Of a stretch of 47,348 nucleotides of DNA, positions 1 to 8,307 are shown piece by piece (the first letter of the stretch is position 1; each line of letters opens with the position of its first letter). Made by a program: the position numbers and the translations under genes. This stretch comes from Burkholderiaceae bacterium (GTDB taxonomy: Bacteria; Pseudomonadota; Gammaproteobacteria; Burkholderiales; Rhodocyclaceae). The notes under the pieces were generated by a model. That model searched no databases. It was not told where the DNA came from and saw nothing but the letters and a program-made list of their open reading frames with translations. The stretch lies in the NCBI GenBank assembly GCA_021738065.1, contig JAIPCT010000019.1:1-47348 (forward strand). The letters are read 5' to 3'.

Positions 1-1675
1 CGGCGAAGCTCACCGGGTTGTCGTTGGTGTCAACGTCCGTGATGGTCAACCCGCCGCTGGCCGTCTGCGTGCCGTCCTCGGCCACCGTGCCGGTGACCGT
101 GCCGCCCAAGACCGGCGCGTCTTCGGCGCCGTTGATGGTGATCACCAGGTTAGCCGTCGAGGTGTCGCCATCCTTGTCCGTCAGCGTGTAGCTGTAGGTC
201 TCGCTCAGCTTCTGGCCAACGTCGAGCGCCTGTACCGCCGCCAGGCTGTTGTTCAGCGTGTAGGTGTAGCTGCCGTCGGCGCCCAGCGTGATCGTGCCGT
301 AGCTGCCCGTGGCACTGCCGTTGAGCGTGGTCACGTTCTGTGCCACCGTGCCGTCGCCCAGCGTGTCGTTGGTGATCACCGTGCCGGTGACATTCACCGT
401 GTCTTCGTCGATCGTCGCCATGTCGGCGACCGCCACCGGCGCACTGTCGTTGTCCGTAATGGTGCCCAGGCCCAGGTTATCTGCAATCGTGGCGTTGGTC
501 GGGCTCACCAGGTTGAGGTTGAAGGTCTCGCCCACCGCACCTTCAAACACGGTGTCGTTGGTGATGGCGACCGTCACCGTCTTCGTCGTCTCGCCCGGGG
601 CAAAGGTCAGGGTGCCGCTGGTCGCCGTGTAGTCAGCACCGGCCGTGGCCGTGCCGTCACTGGTGTTGTAGCCCACCGTCACGCTTTGCCCACCGGCCGC
701 GCTCAGGCTCACCGTGAAGCTCGCCGTGCCCGCCGCTTCATTGACCGTCACGTCATTGACCGACAGTGTCGGCGTGGCGTCATCGTCAAGGATGGTGCCC
801 ACGCCGGTGATGCCGCCGACCGTCAGGTTGTAGGTCTCGCTGGCTTCGTCCAGCAGGTCGCCCGTCGTCGGTACGCTCACCGTGAAGCTGGTGACGCCGG
901 CCGGCACCGTGATGGTGCCGCCCGAAATGGTCACGCCGTTGCTGAAGTTGCCATTGACCAGTGTGCTGGTGTAGTCGGTGCCGCCGCCCGTGGCGGTGCC
1001 GCCGCTCAGACTCAGCGCATAGGTGGTCGCCGTGGTGCTGGCGTTGGACAGCGTCACCGTGTGCACGATGCTCGTGGCTTCGGTCGCGCTCGCCGCCGAG
1101 ACCGTGGCCACCGTCGGTCCTTTCGCAGTGACAACCTCCGCTACCGCACCACTTTCTGTTCCTGATCCCGTTCCTGAATTACTTCCCTCACTACCACCAA
1201 CAAAATCAGTTTGCTGGGTGCCTTGCTGATTTCCAAATTCGTACCCAAGCGGGTCTACAGACTCCGCAATGCGCAACAACTGCACAAATGAATGGCCTTC
1301 TTCAGCAGCACTTCCGGAAGATCGCCCTGCAGCGGTTTCTTCCAGCAAGCGGTCGAGACTGTTGCCTTCTGCAATCGCGCGGGCTATGTCGTCCAATTCA
1401 CTGCTTTGCGGCCGAAGAGCAGCTTCATTGGCGTCTATGATCCGGTCACCGAAAACCATTCCATCCAGCGTGACGGATTCCTTGTCACGAAGAAAATAGG
1501 CAGTGCCATCCGTAAACGCGAGCTCAATCCGACCATTGGCCGGCGTCATGATTACATCCCCTTCATAAACCGGATCGCCCAACGCGAGCTCACGGATTTC
1601 TCCGTCAGGGTCTTTCGCCAGGACTTTCCCTTTGATCAGGGTGACTTTGCCGACAACATTGCCTGATACCGCCAT
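1..1675 (-). CDS. LapA-type giant adhesin, N-terminal 558 residues (3' part beyond the window)
   Basis: The frame is open from an ATG at 1675 to the window edge, with a GGAG ribosome site just upstream, so the C-terminus is missing. Residues 1-120 look like the retention module of LapA-family adhesins: a short beta-rich domain (VVGKVTLIKGKV, then ELALGDPVYEGDVIM and RIELAFTDGTAYFL). It ends in Thr114-Ala115-Ala116-Gly117, the dialanine site that the periplasmic protease LapG cuts in known members. A Ser/Gly/Thr-rich linker follows. Two Calx-beta-like domains follow at about 190-295 and 296-407 (GTILDDDATP and GTITDNDSAP ends). VCBS/cadherin-like repeats start at about 410 (DEDTVNVTGTV, LTDKDGDTS, INGAEDAPV). 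Known members are exported by a type I system, stay plugged in the outer membrane by the retention module, and are released when cyclic-di-GMP falls. The exporter genes lie directly upstream on the same strand. The 95-bp leader before the start is unusually long for this otherwise overlapping operon. LapD and LapG genes are not visible here. Confidence 0.88.
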   Translation of the reverse strand, partial: MAVSGNVVGKVTLIKGKVLAKDPDGEIRELALGDPVYEGDVIMTPANGRIELAFTDGTAYFLRDKESVTLDGMVFGDRIIDANEAALRPQSSELDDIARAIAEGNSLDRLLEETAAGRSSGSAAEEGHSFVQLLRIAESVDPLGYEFGNQQGTQQTDFVGGSEGSNSGTGSGTESGAVAEVVTAKGPTVATVSAASATEATSIVHTVTLSNASTTATTYALSLSGGTATGGGTDYTSTLVNGNFSNGVTISGGTITVPAGVTSFTVSVPTTGDLLDEASETYNLTVGGITGVGTILDDDATPTLSVNDVTVNEAAGTASFTVSLSAAGGQSVTVGYNTSDGTATAGADYTATSGTLTFAPGETTKTVTVAITNDTVFEGAVGETFNLNLVSPTNATIADNLGLGTITDNDSAPVAVADMATIDEDTVNVTGTVITNDTLGDGTVAQNVTTLNGSATGSYGTITLGADGSYTYTLNNSLAAVQALDVGQKLSETYSYTLTDKDGDTSTANLVITINGAEDAPVLGGTVTGTVAEDGTQTASGGLTITDVDTNDNPVSFA

Positions 1676-1770
1676 GATGATTGCTCCGAACGCGACTATG
1701 GAATACTCATGACTCTACCTGCTGGAGGTAGTCAGCGCTATTGGACCAAAGGACAGTGCCGCGGGATGAA

Positions 1771-2448
1771 TCAGGCCTGCCGACGGCCGTTTACGATCAG
1801 GACAAGCTGGAGTCGATCCCGTACATTGAGCTTCTTGAAAACGGACCCTACATGGGCCTTCACGGTACGCTCGGTGATACCCAACTCACGGGCGACTTCC
1901 TTGTTGCTGGAACCATTGGCCACCGACCGGGCGACTTCCTGCTCGCGTTTTGTCAGGGTCGACATCGGATCATTTGAATCACTCGCTGCTTCATCCAACG
2001 ATAGAGCAGCACCTGAAATCCGGGACAGGGCCGACTGAGTCGATGCAAGCAGTCTCTTCATCAGGGTCTCGCCTATCCAGAGGCCACCTGCTTTCACCAC
2101 ATTTGCCACTTGGCGCAAATTGGCAACTGTCGCATGAGCGTTGCAGTAACCGCTGACACCTGCCGAGAACAAGGACAACGCGTCGCCGTCATCAGGTTGG
2201 TTTGCAAGCACGATCACGAGAGAATCGGGATGCAGCTTTCGCAAGCCGGCCAATTGCGAGAGCGCCGGAAGATCGTCGTCAAGGTGCAGCCAAACCAGGG
2301 TAGCTACAGGCATTAGTCTTGCCCCAACACCGGGACGCGTAACACTTGCGGCGGGGAAAGCTTCCAGCCAGCGTGGCAACGCCTCCCCGGAGCGGGTTAC
2401 AAATCGATGTTGAAAAGCTCGGGAGGACTGCGACACAGCGCTTTTCAA
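1771..2448 (-). CDS. LuxR/NarL-type regulator with a receiver-like domain lacking phosphorylation residues
   Basis: This 225-residue protein has a clear C-terminal LuxR-type helix-turn-helix at about 161-222 (LTKREQEVARSVANG, then ERTVKAHVGSVFKKL). The N-terminal 130 residues follow the fold pattern of a response regulator receiver, but the usual aspartate strand reads LVWLHLDDD. The conserved Thr/Ser strand reads VIVLANQ, and the Lys after the GVSGY turn is absent, so phosphorylation by a histidine kinase is unlikely. The start codon overlaps the adaptor gene stop by 4 bp, so it is probably co-translated with the exporter, and the adhesin follows 95 bp downstream. The position suggests control of adhesin expression. 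That role is inference; no operator was identified. Confidence 0.8.
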   Translation of the reverse strand: MKSAVSQSSRAFQHRFVTRSGEALPRWLEAFPAASVTRPGVGARLMPVATLVWLHLDDDLPALSQLAGLRKLHPDSLVIVLANQPDDGDALSLFSAGVSGYCNAHATVANLRQVANVVKAGGLWIGETLMKRLLASTQSALSRISGAALSLDEAASDSNDPMSTLTKREQEVARSVANGSSNKEVARELGITERTVKAHVGSVFKKLNVRDRLQLVLIVNGRRQA

Positions 2449-3875
2449 CGCTCCGTCAATGCGGCCTGCTTGGCTCTGAGTACCGGCTTCAGCAAGTAGG
2501 AAAGTATGCTTTTCTTCCCTGTAATGATGTCCACCTCCGCCACCATACCGGGAATGATCGGCAGACCGGCTCCAAGTGAGGGCTTGTTGGTACGCACTCT
2601 AACCAAAAAGAAAGTATTGCCTCGCTCATCCGTGATGGAATCAGCGCCAATCTGTTCGAGCTTCGCTTCCATACCACCATAAACAGAAAAATCGTAGGCG
2701 GTAAATTTGACCACTGCCGGCTGACCAGGGCGCAAGAACGCGATATCCTTTGGCGCTATTTTGGTCTCAAGAATCAAGGCATCATCGAGCGGTACAACTT
2801 CCACCAGATCCCTACCCGGCTGGACAACCCCGCCAATGGTATTCACCAAAAGCCGACTTACCGTGCCTTTAACCGGCGACCGAATCGAGGCATGCTTCAC
2901 CTTGTCCGCCAAGGCCACACCACCTTCTGTAAAAGCATTGAGTTTTGCCATGGTATCGGCGAGTTCCTTGCGAACTTCGTTGCGAGCATTAAGTTCAACT
3001 TCCTCGATTTTTCGAGACGCTTCCGCCATCGCTGCCTGCGAACGCGAAATCTGCGTTGCCGCGATGTCCCGCTCGCCGCGGAATCGGGAAGTATCGCGTT
3101 CCAACCTCAGTAGTTCAACTTCAGACACCGCGCCGGAATTTATCAGTGGCTTGGTAACTGCCAACTCCTTCGCAGTGAGTTCATACGCACGAGACGCCTG
3201 CACATGTTTGAAACGCATTTCTGAAAGCTCCTGCTGTCGCTGCACCAGTTGCTGCCGAGCAATTGAAATCTGCGCTTCGACATTGGATTTGGCGGTTTCA
3301 AAAAGGCGCTTTTCATCCTGAACGGTCTTTGGATCCTCTTCCAGCACTTCTGGTGGTGGAACAAAAGGCAAACCCTCCGCCAAGGCTCGCAATCGCGCTG
3401 CCTTGGTTGCTAGCGCCAGATACTGTGAGCGATTCTCTCGCACCGACGACTCAAATCGAGTTGGATCTACGCGCAGCAGGACGGTGCCCGCATCCACGTT
3501 TTGTCCCTCTTTGACATTGATCTCAACCACAATCCCGCCATCGAGGCTTTGCAATCTCTGAACCTGGCTGGATGGGATTACCTTGCCTTCTCCTTTGGTG
3601 ATTTCGTCAACCTCCGAAACAGCCGTCCACATGAAGAACAAAGCAAGTGCAATCAAAATGGTCTTGACCAATATACGAGCCCTGAGAGGCTCCTGCTGGA
3701 TCATGAAGTAGTCCGCGTCCTGAACAAACTTGGCATCGCCCGCATCCGGGTTCTCGGTCCAGTCGGATAGCCAACGGTCAACTCGTGGCTGCACTCCTTT
3801 CCGAATCAGTTCGAGCAAGGCATGAATCCAACCCAGCGGTTTCAGCAGCCATCGTAAAACCGCCCCTGAGCTCAT
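2445..3875 (-). CDS. HlyD-family type I secretion adaptor (LapC-like)
   Basis: This 476-residue membrane fusion protein links the inner-membrane ABC exporter to a TolC-type outer-membrane channel. A cytoplasmic N-terminal tail of about 65 residues is followed by one membrane segment at about 68-88 (TILIALALFFMWTAV). Then come a lipoyl-like half (GEGKVIPSSQVQRLQSLDGG, VKEGQNVDAGTVLLRV), long coiled-coil hairpin helices at about 180-320 rich in Glu/Gln/Arg/Ala, and the C-terminal HlyD beta-barrel (PGMVAEVDIITGKKS). It overlaps the ABC gene by 4 bp upstream and the LuxR gene by 4 bp downstream. The outer-membrane partner (LapE/TolC type) is not in the window. The long N-terminal tail before the membrane helix is typical of the LapC branch. 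Confidence 0.93.
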   Translation of the reverse strand: MSSGAVLRWLLKPLGWIHALLELIRKGVQPRVDRWLSDWTENPDAGDAKFVQDADYFMIQQEPLRARILVKTILIALALFFMWTAVSEVDEITKGEGKVIPSSQVQRLQSLDGGIVVEINVKEGQNVDAGTVLLRVDPTRFESSVRENRSQYLALATKAARLRALAEGLPFVPPPEVLEEDPKTVQDEKRLFETAKSNVEAQISIARQQLVQRQQELSEMRFKHVQASRAYELTAKELAVTKPLINSGAVSEVELLRLERDTSRFRGERDIAATQISRSQAAMAEASRKIEEVELNARNEVRKELADTMAKLNAFTEGGVALADKVKHASIRSPVKGTVSRLLVNTIGGVVQPGRDLVEVVPLDDALILETKIAPKDIAFLRPGQPAVVKFTAYDFSVYGGMEAKLEQIGADSITDERGNTFFLVRVRTNKPSLGAGLPIIPGMVAEVDIITGKKSILSYLLKPVLRAKQAALTER

Positions 3876-6109
3876 GTCGCCCTCCCCACTTTTCCGGACT
3901 GAAGCTCTTCGACTATCTTCTGTCGCGGTCCATCTGCAACTACCCGGCCATCGTCGATGACGATCATTCGTTCAGCCAAATCGATCAGACTCAGGCGGTG
4001 AGTCACAATAACGAGTGTTTTCTGGTGCATGAAGCGGCGCAAGCTTTCCTTGAACTGGCTCTCCGACGTGAAATCCATGGAACTCGTCGGCTCATCAAGC
4101 AGCAGCACCGGAGGATCCAAAAGTACCGCACGCGCAATTGCAACTCCCTGTCGTTGACCACCCGACAGCGAGGCTCCGCGTTCGCCAATGACCATGTCGT
4201 AGCCTTCGGGATGTCGATTGACAAATTCCGCCAGCCCACCGACTTCGGCTGCAGTAACGATTGCCAAGTCATCTGCATAGGGTGCTCGCAGCGCTACATT
4301 CTCCCGCAGGCTGCCATAGAACAACAATGTGTCTTGCTCGACATAGCCGACATTGCGCCGAAGATCCGCTGGATCCAACTGCCGCAAATCCACCCCATCC
4401 AGAAATACAGCTCCTTCGGTCGGCTGATATAGCCCCAACATCAGTTTGTGCAGGGTTGTTTTCCCCGATCCCACCCGTCCCAATATGACGACTCGTTCCC
4501 CGGGCTTAATGTGAAACGAGACATTCCGTAAAACTTCCTGAGAATGCCCGGGATAGGCAAAGCTGACATTGCGAAACTCGATATCGCCACGTATCTCTGG
4601 ACGATGGACAAAGGACGCCTCGTCAGAACGTTCGCCCGGCGTGGTCATGGTAGTTTCAAGAGCTGCAAGAGCGGTCTTGGCGTTCTCAAACTGCATCAGC
4701 AATCCGACCACCTGACCCAACGGAGCCATAGCACGACCCGCCAGCATGGTGCAGGCAATCAAGCCCCCCATGGTGAGCAAACGCTCATGAATCAGATAAA
4801 CCCCGCCGATAATCGTCGCCAAGTTAACCAGTTGGGAGAGTGATGCAGCACCATTCATCGCGGACGAGGACAGGAGACGTAGCCGAGCACTGCTCCGCGC
4901 CAGAAATGCAGCGGTCTTTTCCCATTTGGCCTGCATCAGACCCTCAGCCCCATTGGCTTTGATAGTCTCAAGTGCAGTCAAGCTCTCAACCAAAGTGGAA
5001 TTGCGTAAGGCAGAAGCACGGAAAGTTGTTTCCGTCAGTTCACGCATTTTGTATTGGATAACGTAGCTATATATCAAAACCCCAATGATGCCGAGGACTG
5101 GAGCGGCTGCCAGAGGCCAGGATATCCAGATAATGACGATCAGAAACAGTGCGGAAAAAGGCAGGTCGATTACCGCCGTCACGGTCGCCGAAGCAATAAA
5201 ATCCCGCACTGTTTCAAAAGACCGCAAATTGGCGGCAAATGAACCCACCGAAGCAGGCTTTGCCGCCAAGCGCATGCCCAGCACACGCTCCATGATCAAC
5301 GCCGATAGCTTCAAGTCAATCCGCGAGCTAGCCAAATCAACAAAATGACCACGCAGCAGTCGAATGGAATAATCGATGATCAACACCAACAGCAAACCGC
5401 CCGCAAGCATCCACAGGGTTTCGACAGCGTTGTTGGGTACCACGCGGTCATACACGTTCATGGTGAATATTGGCATGGCCAACGCAAAAATATTCAACAG
5501 TGCCGCAGCGGCGAGAACATCCCGATAAACCGGCATTTGCTCCCTTATCGCACCCCAGAACCAGTGTCGATGGACGGTTTTTACAACCTGCGGTGTACGC
5601 TGATCAAAGCGAAAATGTGCGCGCGCAAAAATGGCAATGCCCGCATAGCGATCGGCCAACTCTTCGCGTGGAAGTGATACCGCTCCCTGGGCTGTATCCG
5701 GAAATAACAACCGGGCGTTTGAACCATTCTCGTCCCAATCGAGCAGAACACACGCCTCGTCGCCTTCCAACAGCAAAATGACCGGGAGCAAGGCCATATC
5801 GATCTTGTCCAGAGAGCGCCGCACTACCTTGCTTGAAAACCCGGCACGCTGGGCCGCGCGGACAAACAATGAGGGCGTCAATCCTTCAGCCGGTAGTGGC
5901 AATCCAGCGATCAACGCTGCGTGAGTACTTGGACGTCCATGGATTCTGGTCAGTTCCACCAAACAATCAAGCAGAGCATCATGATGGAGCACATCCTCAC
6001 GAACGCCATCTGTCCGCCCGTGCAATCCTTTGCGCCGCTCCGGTCCCGCATAGGAACCATCTTGGCGCCGACGCCGTTCGACACCATCCCACCCGGCAGG
6101 CCGGCTCAC
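3872..6109 (-). CDS. Type I secretion ABC exporter (LapB-like) with degenerate C39 domain
   Basis: This 745-residue inner-membrane exporter fuses three parts. After an Arg-rich tail with two ERR motifs (GVERRRRQ, GPERRKG) comes a C39-peptidase-like domain at about 40-175. It lacks the Asp-Cys-Gly arrangement of true peptidases, so it probably only docks the substrate. A six-helix ABC transmembrane domain spans about 195-470. The nucleotide-binding domain has Walker A GRVGSGKTT, signature LSGGQRQ, Walker B VLLLDEPTSSMD and switch His in VTHR. The start is GTG at 6109 with an AGGCAG-type ribosome site five bases upstream. It is the first gene of the adhesin operon. By position and architecture its substrate is the giant adhesin encoded downstream. 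Confidence 0.92.
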   Translation of the reverse strand: MSRPAGWDGVERRRRQDGSYAGPERRKGLHGRTDGVREDVLHHDALLDCLVELTRIHGRPSTHAALIAGLPLPAEGLTPSLFVRAAQRAGFSSKVVRRSLDKIDMALLPVILLLEGDEACVLLDWDENGSNARLLFPDTAQGAVSLPREELADRYAGIAIFARAHFRFDQRTPQVVKTVHRHWFWGAIREQMPVYRDVLAAAALLNIFALAMPIFTMNVYDRVVPNNAVETLWMLAGGLLLVLIIDYSIRLLRGHFVDLASSRIDLKLSALIMERVLGMRLAAKPASVGSFAANLRSFETVRDFIASATVTAVIDLPFSALFLIVIIWISWPLAAAPVLGIIGVLIYSYVIQYKMRELTETTFRASALRNSTLVESLTALETIKANGAEGLMQAKWEKTAAFLARSSARLRLLSSSAMNGAASLSQLVNLATIIGGVYLIHERLLTMGGLIACTMLAGRAMAPLGQVVGLLMQFENAKTALAALETTMTTPGERSDEASFVHRPEIRGDIEFRNVSFAYPGHSQEVLRNVSFHIKPGERVVILGRVGSGKTTLHKLMLGLYQPTEGAVFLDGVDLRQLDPADLRRNVGYVEQDTLLFYGSLRENVALRAPYADDLAIVTAAEVGGLAEFVNRHPEGYDMVIGERGASLSGGQRQGVAIARAVLLDPPVLLLDEPTSSMDFTSESQFKESLRRFMHQKTLVIVTHRLSLIDLAERMIVIDDGRVVADGPRQKIVEELQSGKVGRAT

Positions 6110-6356
6110 GGCTGCCTCGCCTCAAACCCGCACCACACATGAGCCGCTTTTTCCATACTCGATTCCCGCCTCTACTCCAGATTGGAATCGATTATGCACT
6201 AAAGCATATCGCGACAATTCACTGCAAAATAATCCTGCAATCCAGCCAAACCTAGTCAGGAGCCATTTGCCGTCTTTGCGTTGCCATTCGCCAATTCCTG
6301 ATCGAGATCAAATGGAACGACGAACGCCCTCGATAAGGCCGTTCGCCACGAACCAA
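6110..6356 (-). other. 247-bp gap before the adhesin export operon
   Basis: This AT-richer stretch separates the end of prpE from the LapB-like start on the same strand and must hold the promoter of the adhesin operon. No convincing -35/-10 pair or regulator site can be assigned by eye. A weak inverted repeat lies near its prpE end. Confidence 0.5.
6321..6345 (-). terminator. Weak candidate terminator after prpE
   Basis: Arms CGAACGCCC and GGCCGTTCG pair with one mismatch around a 7-base loop, 12 bases past the prpE stop. There is no good T run, so this is only a possibility. Confidence 0.25.
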
Positions 6357-8249
6357 TTAGCCGGCCAATGCAAGTTTTATCTGCTCGAGTGTCGAGGGAT
6401 CGTCAATGGTGGTCAGATCGCCCGCATCGCGCCCTTCGGCCAGCGCCTGAATCGAGCGACGCAGCATTTTCCCGGAACGCGTTTTCGGCAGACCGTTGAC
6501 GAAATGAACTCGTTTCGGCCTGGCTATGGCTCCCAGACTGCCATCGACAGCTTTCTTGATTTCTGCCTCAAGCGCCGTGCGCTGTTCAGTGGTGGCGACT
6601 CTCGCCTGATCCTTGACCACGACAAAAGCCACGGGCTCCTGACCCTTCAACTGATCGTTGACGCCAACGACGGCAACTTCGGCGACAGCCGCATGACCCT
6701 GTACCGCCTCTTCAATTTCTCGCGTGCCCAGGCGATGACCGGCGACATTGATCACATCGTCGGTACGTCCGAGGATGTAGTGATAGCCTTCTTCGTCCCT
6801 GATGCCCCAGTCAAAGGACGAATAAACCTGCGGCTCCTTGAACAGACTAAAATAGGTACTGACGAAACGATCGTCGTCGCCCCATATGGTGGAAAGACAT
6901 CCAGGCGGCAGCGGAGGAACGATGCCGACAATGCCTTTCTCGTTGGTATCGCATTCGGTACCGTCTTCCCGAAATATCCTCAAGTCATAGCCGTAAACCG
7001 CAAAACTTGGGGTGCCGAACTTGATCTTGGTATCTTCGATGCCGCGCACTGTAGATAGTATTGGCCAACCGGTTTCGGTCTGCCAGTAGTTATCAATCAC
7101 CGGCAGTTTGAGTTCGCCCATGATCCACTCGTGGGTCGGCTGGTCAAGCGGTTCACCGGCCAGAAACAGATGCTTGAGCGATGACAAGTCGTATTTGTGC
7201 AAGTAGCTGTTATCGTGCTTTTTCAAAACACGAACAGCCGTTGGCGCCGAAAACATCACTGTCACTTTGTACTTCTCAACGATTTGCCACCAAATCCCAG
7301 GGTCGGGACGGACCGGCGTACCTTCATACATGATGGTCGCCATGCCGGCGATCAATGGGCCGTAAATGATATAGCTGTGACCCACCACCCAGCCTATGTC
7401 AGAAGTCGAAAACATTGTTTCGCCTTCGCCGCCTGTGAAGATGTGTTTCATGGAGGCCGCCAGTGCCACCGCGTAGCCGCCCGTATCTCGCTGCACACCC
7501 TTCGGTTTGCCTGTCGTTCCCGAGGTATAGAGAATGTACGACGGCTCGGTTGATTCCATCCATTCGCAGGGCACATCCGCGTCCTTGTACTTATCTCTCA
7601 ATTCGGCGTAGTCAACGTCGCGACCGGCAACTCTGGGCCAGCCTTTGGCAAGGCCGCGATCGATCATCAATACTTTTTCAGGAGGAAACTTGGCCAGCGC
7701 ACAGGCCTCATCCAGCAGGTGTTTGTAGGGCACGGCCTTGCCGCCACGCATGCCGGCATCACTGGAAACCACCAACCTCGGTTTGGCGTCATCTATACGA
7801 GTCGCCAGCGAACCGGATGCAAAACCACCGAATACCACCGAATGTATGGCGCCGATGCGAGCACAGGCGAGTATGGCAAAGGTGGCTTCGGCGATCATCG
7901 GCATGTAGATCAATACCCGGTCACCGCGTCCGACACCGAGCGACTGCATGATGGCCGCCATGCGCATCACTTCGGCCTTCAATTCTGCAAAGGAATAACT
8001 CTTTTCTTCGTTGGTTTCCGTCGAGATATAGACCAAAGCGAGATCGTTCGGACGCTTTGCCGCGTGCCGGTCAACCGCGTTGTGGCAAAGATTGGTCTTG
8101 CCGCCGACAAACCAATTGGCGAACGGTGGCCGCGAAAAATCACAGATCTGCTGTGGTGGCGTTTGCCAATCGATCAGTGCCGATTGCTCGGCCCAGAAAT
8201 CGTCCCGTTGATCAATTGAGCGCTGGTGAAACTCGGAATATTTACCCAT
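6357..8249 (-). CDS. prpE: Propionate--CoA ligase
   Basis: This 630-residue enzyme activates propionate (and in some relatives acrylate or 3-hydroxypropionate) to the CoA thioester with ATP, by the acyl-adenylate mechanism. The AMP-binding signature is YTSGTTGKPKGVQRDTGG. Two PrpE-typical blocks are VVFGGFASGSLATRIDDAKP and DNYWQTETGWP. The catalytic lysine sits in the C-terminal TRSGKMLRRS motif. The open frame extends 48 codons further upstream, but ATG 8249 is preferred. It begins MGKYSEFHQRS, has a GAGGG ribosome site just upstream, and matches the usual family length. It lies 58 bp downstream of the AcuI-type reductase on the same strand, so the two are probably one operon feeding propionyl-CoA metabolism. 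Confidence 0.94.
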   Translation of the reverse strand: MGKYSEFHQRSIDQRDDFWAEQSALIDWQTPPQQICDFSRPPFANWFVGGKTNLCHNAVDRHAAKRPNDLALVYISTETNEEKSYSFAELKAEVMRMAAIMQSLGVGRGDRVLIYMPMIAEATFAILACARIGAIHSVVFGGFASGSLATRIDDAKPRLVVSSDAGMRGGKAVPYKHLLDEACALAKFPPEKVLMIDRGLAKGWPRVAGRDVDYAELRDKYKDADVPCEWMESTEPSYILYTSGTTGKPKGVQRDTGGYAVALAASMKHIFTGGEGETMFSTSDIGWVVGHSYIIYGPLIAGMATIMYEGTPVRPDPGIWWQIVEKYKVTVMFSAPTAVRVLKKHDNSYLHKYDLSSLKHLFLAGEPLDQPTHEWIMGELKLPVIDNYWQTETGWPILSTVRGIEDTKIKFGTPSFAVYGYDLRIFREDGTECDTNEKGIVGIVPPLPPGCLSTIWGDDDRFVSTYFSLFKEPQVYSSFDWGIRDEEGYHYILGRTDDVINVAGHRLGTREIEEAVQGHAAVAEVAVVGVNDQLKGQEPVAFVVVKDQARVATTEQRTALEAEIKKAVDGSLGAIARPKRVHFVNGLPKTRSGKMLRRSIQALAEGRDAGDLTTIDDPSTLEQIKLALAG

Positions 8250-8307
8250 GATGACCCTCGTTGATAGTGGTTCGGATGTGAAATGATGGCCACCTTGCTG
8301 GCCTTGC

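Noticed and set aside
309-1666. Several plus-strand open frames (up to 159 residues) across the adhesin
   Set aside because: They are antisense shadows of the minus-strand adhesin, whose translation shows clear retention, Calx-beta and VCBS domains.
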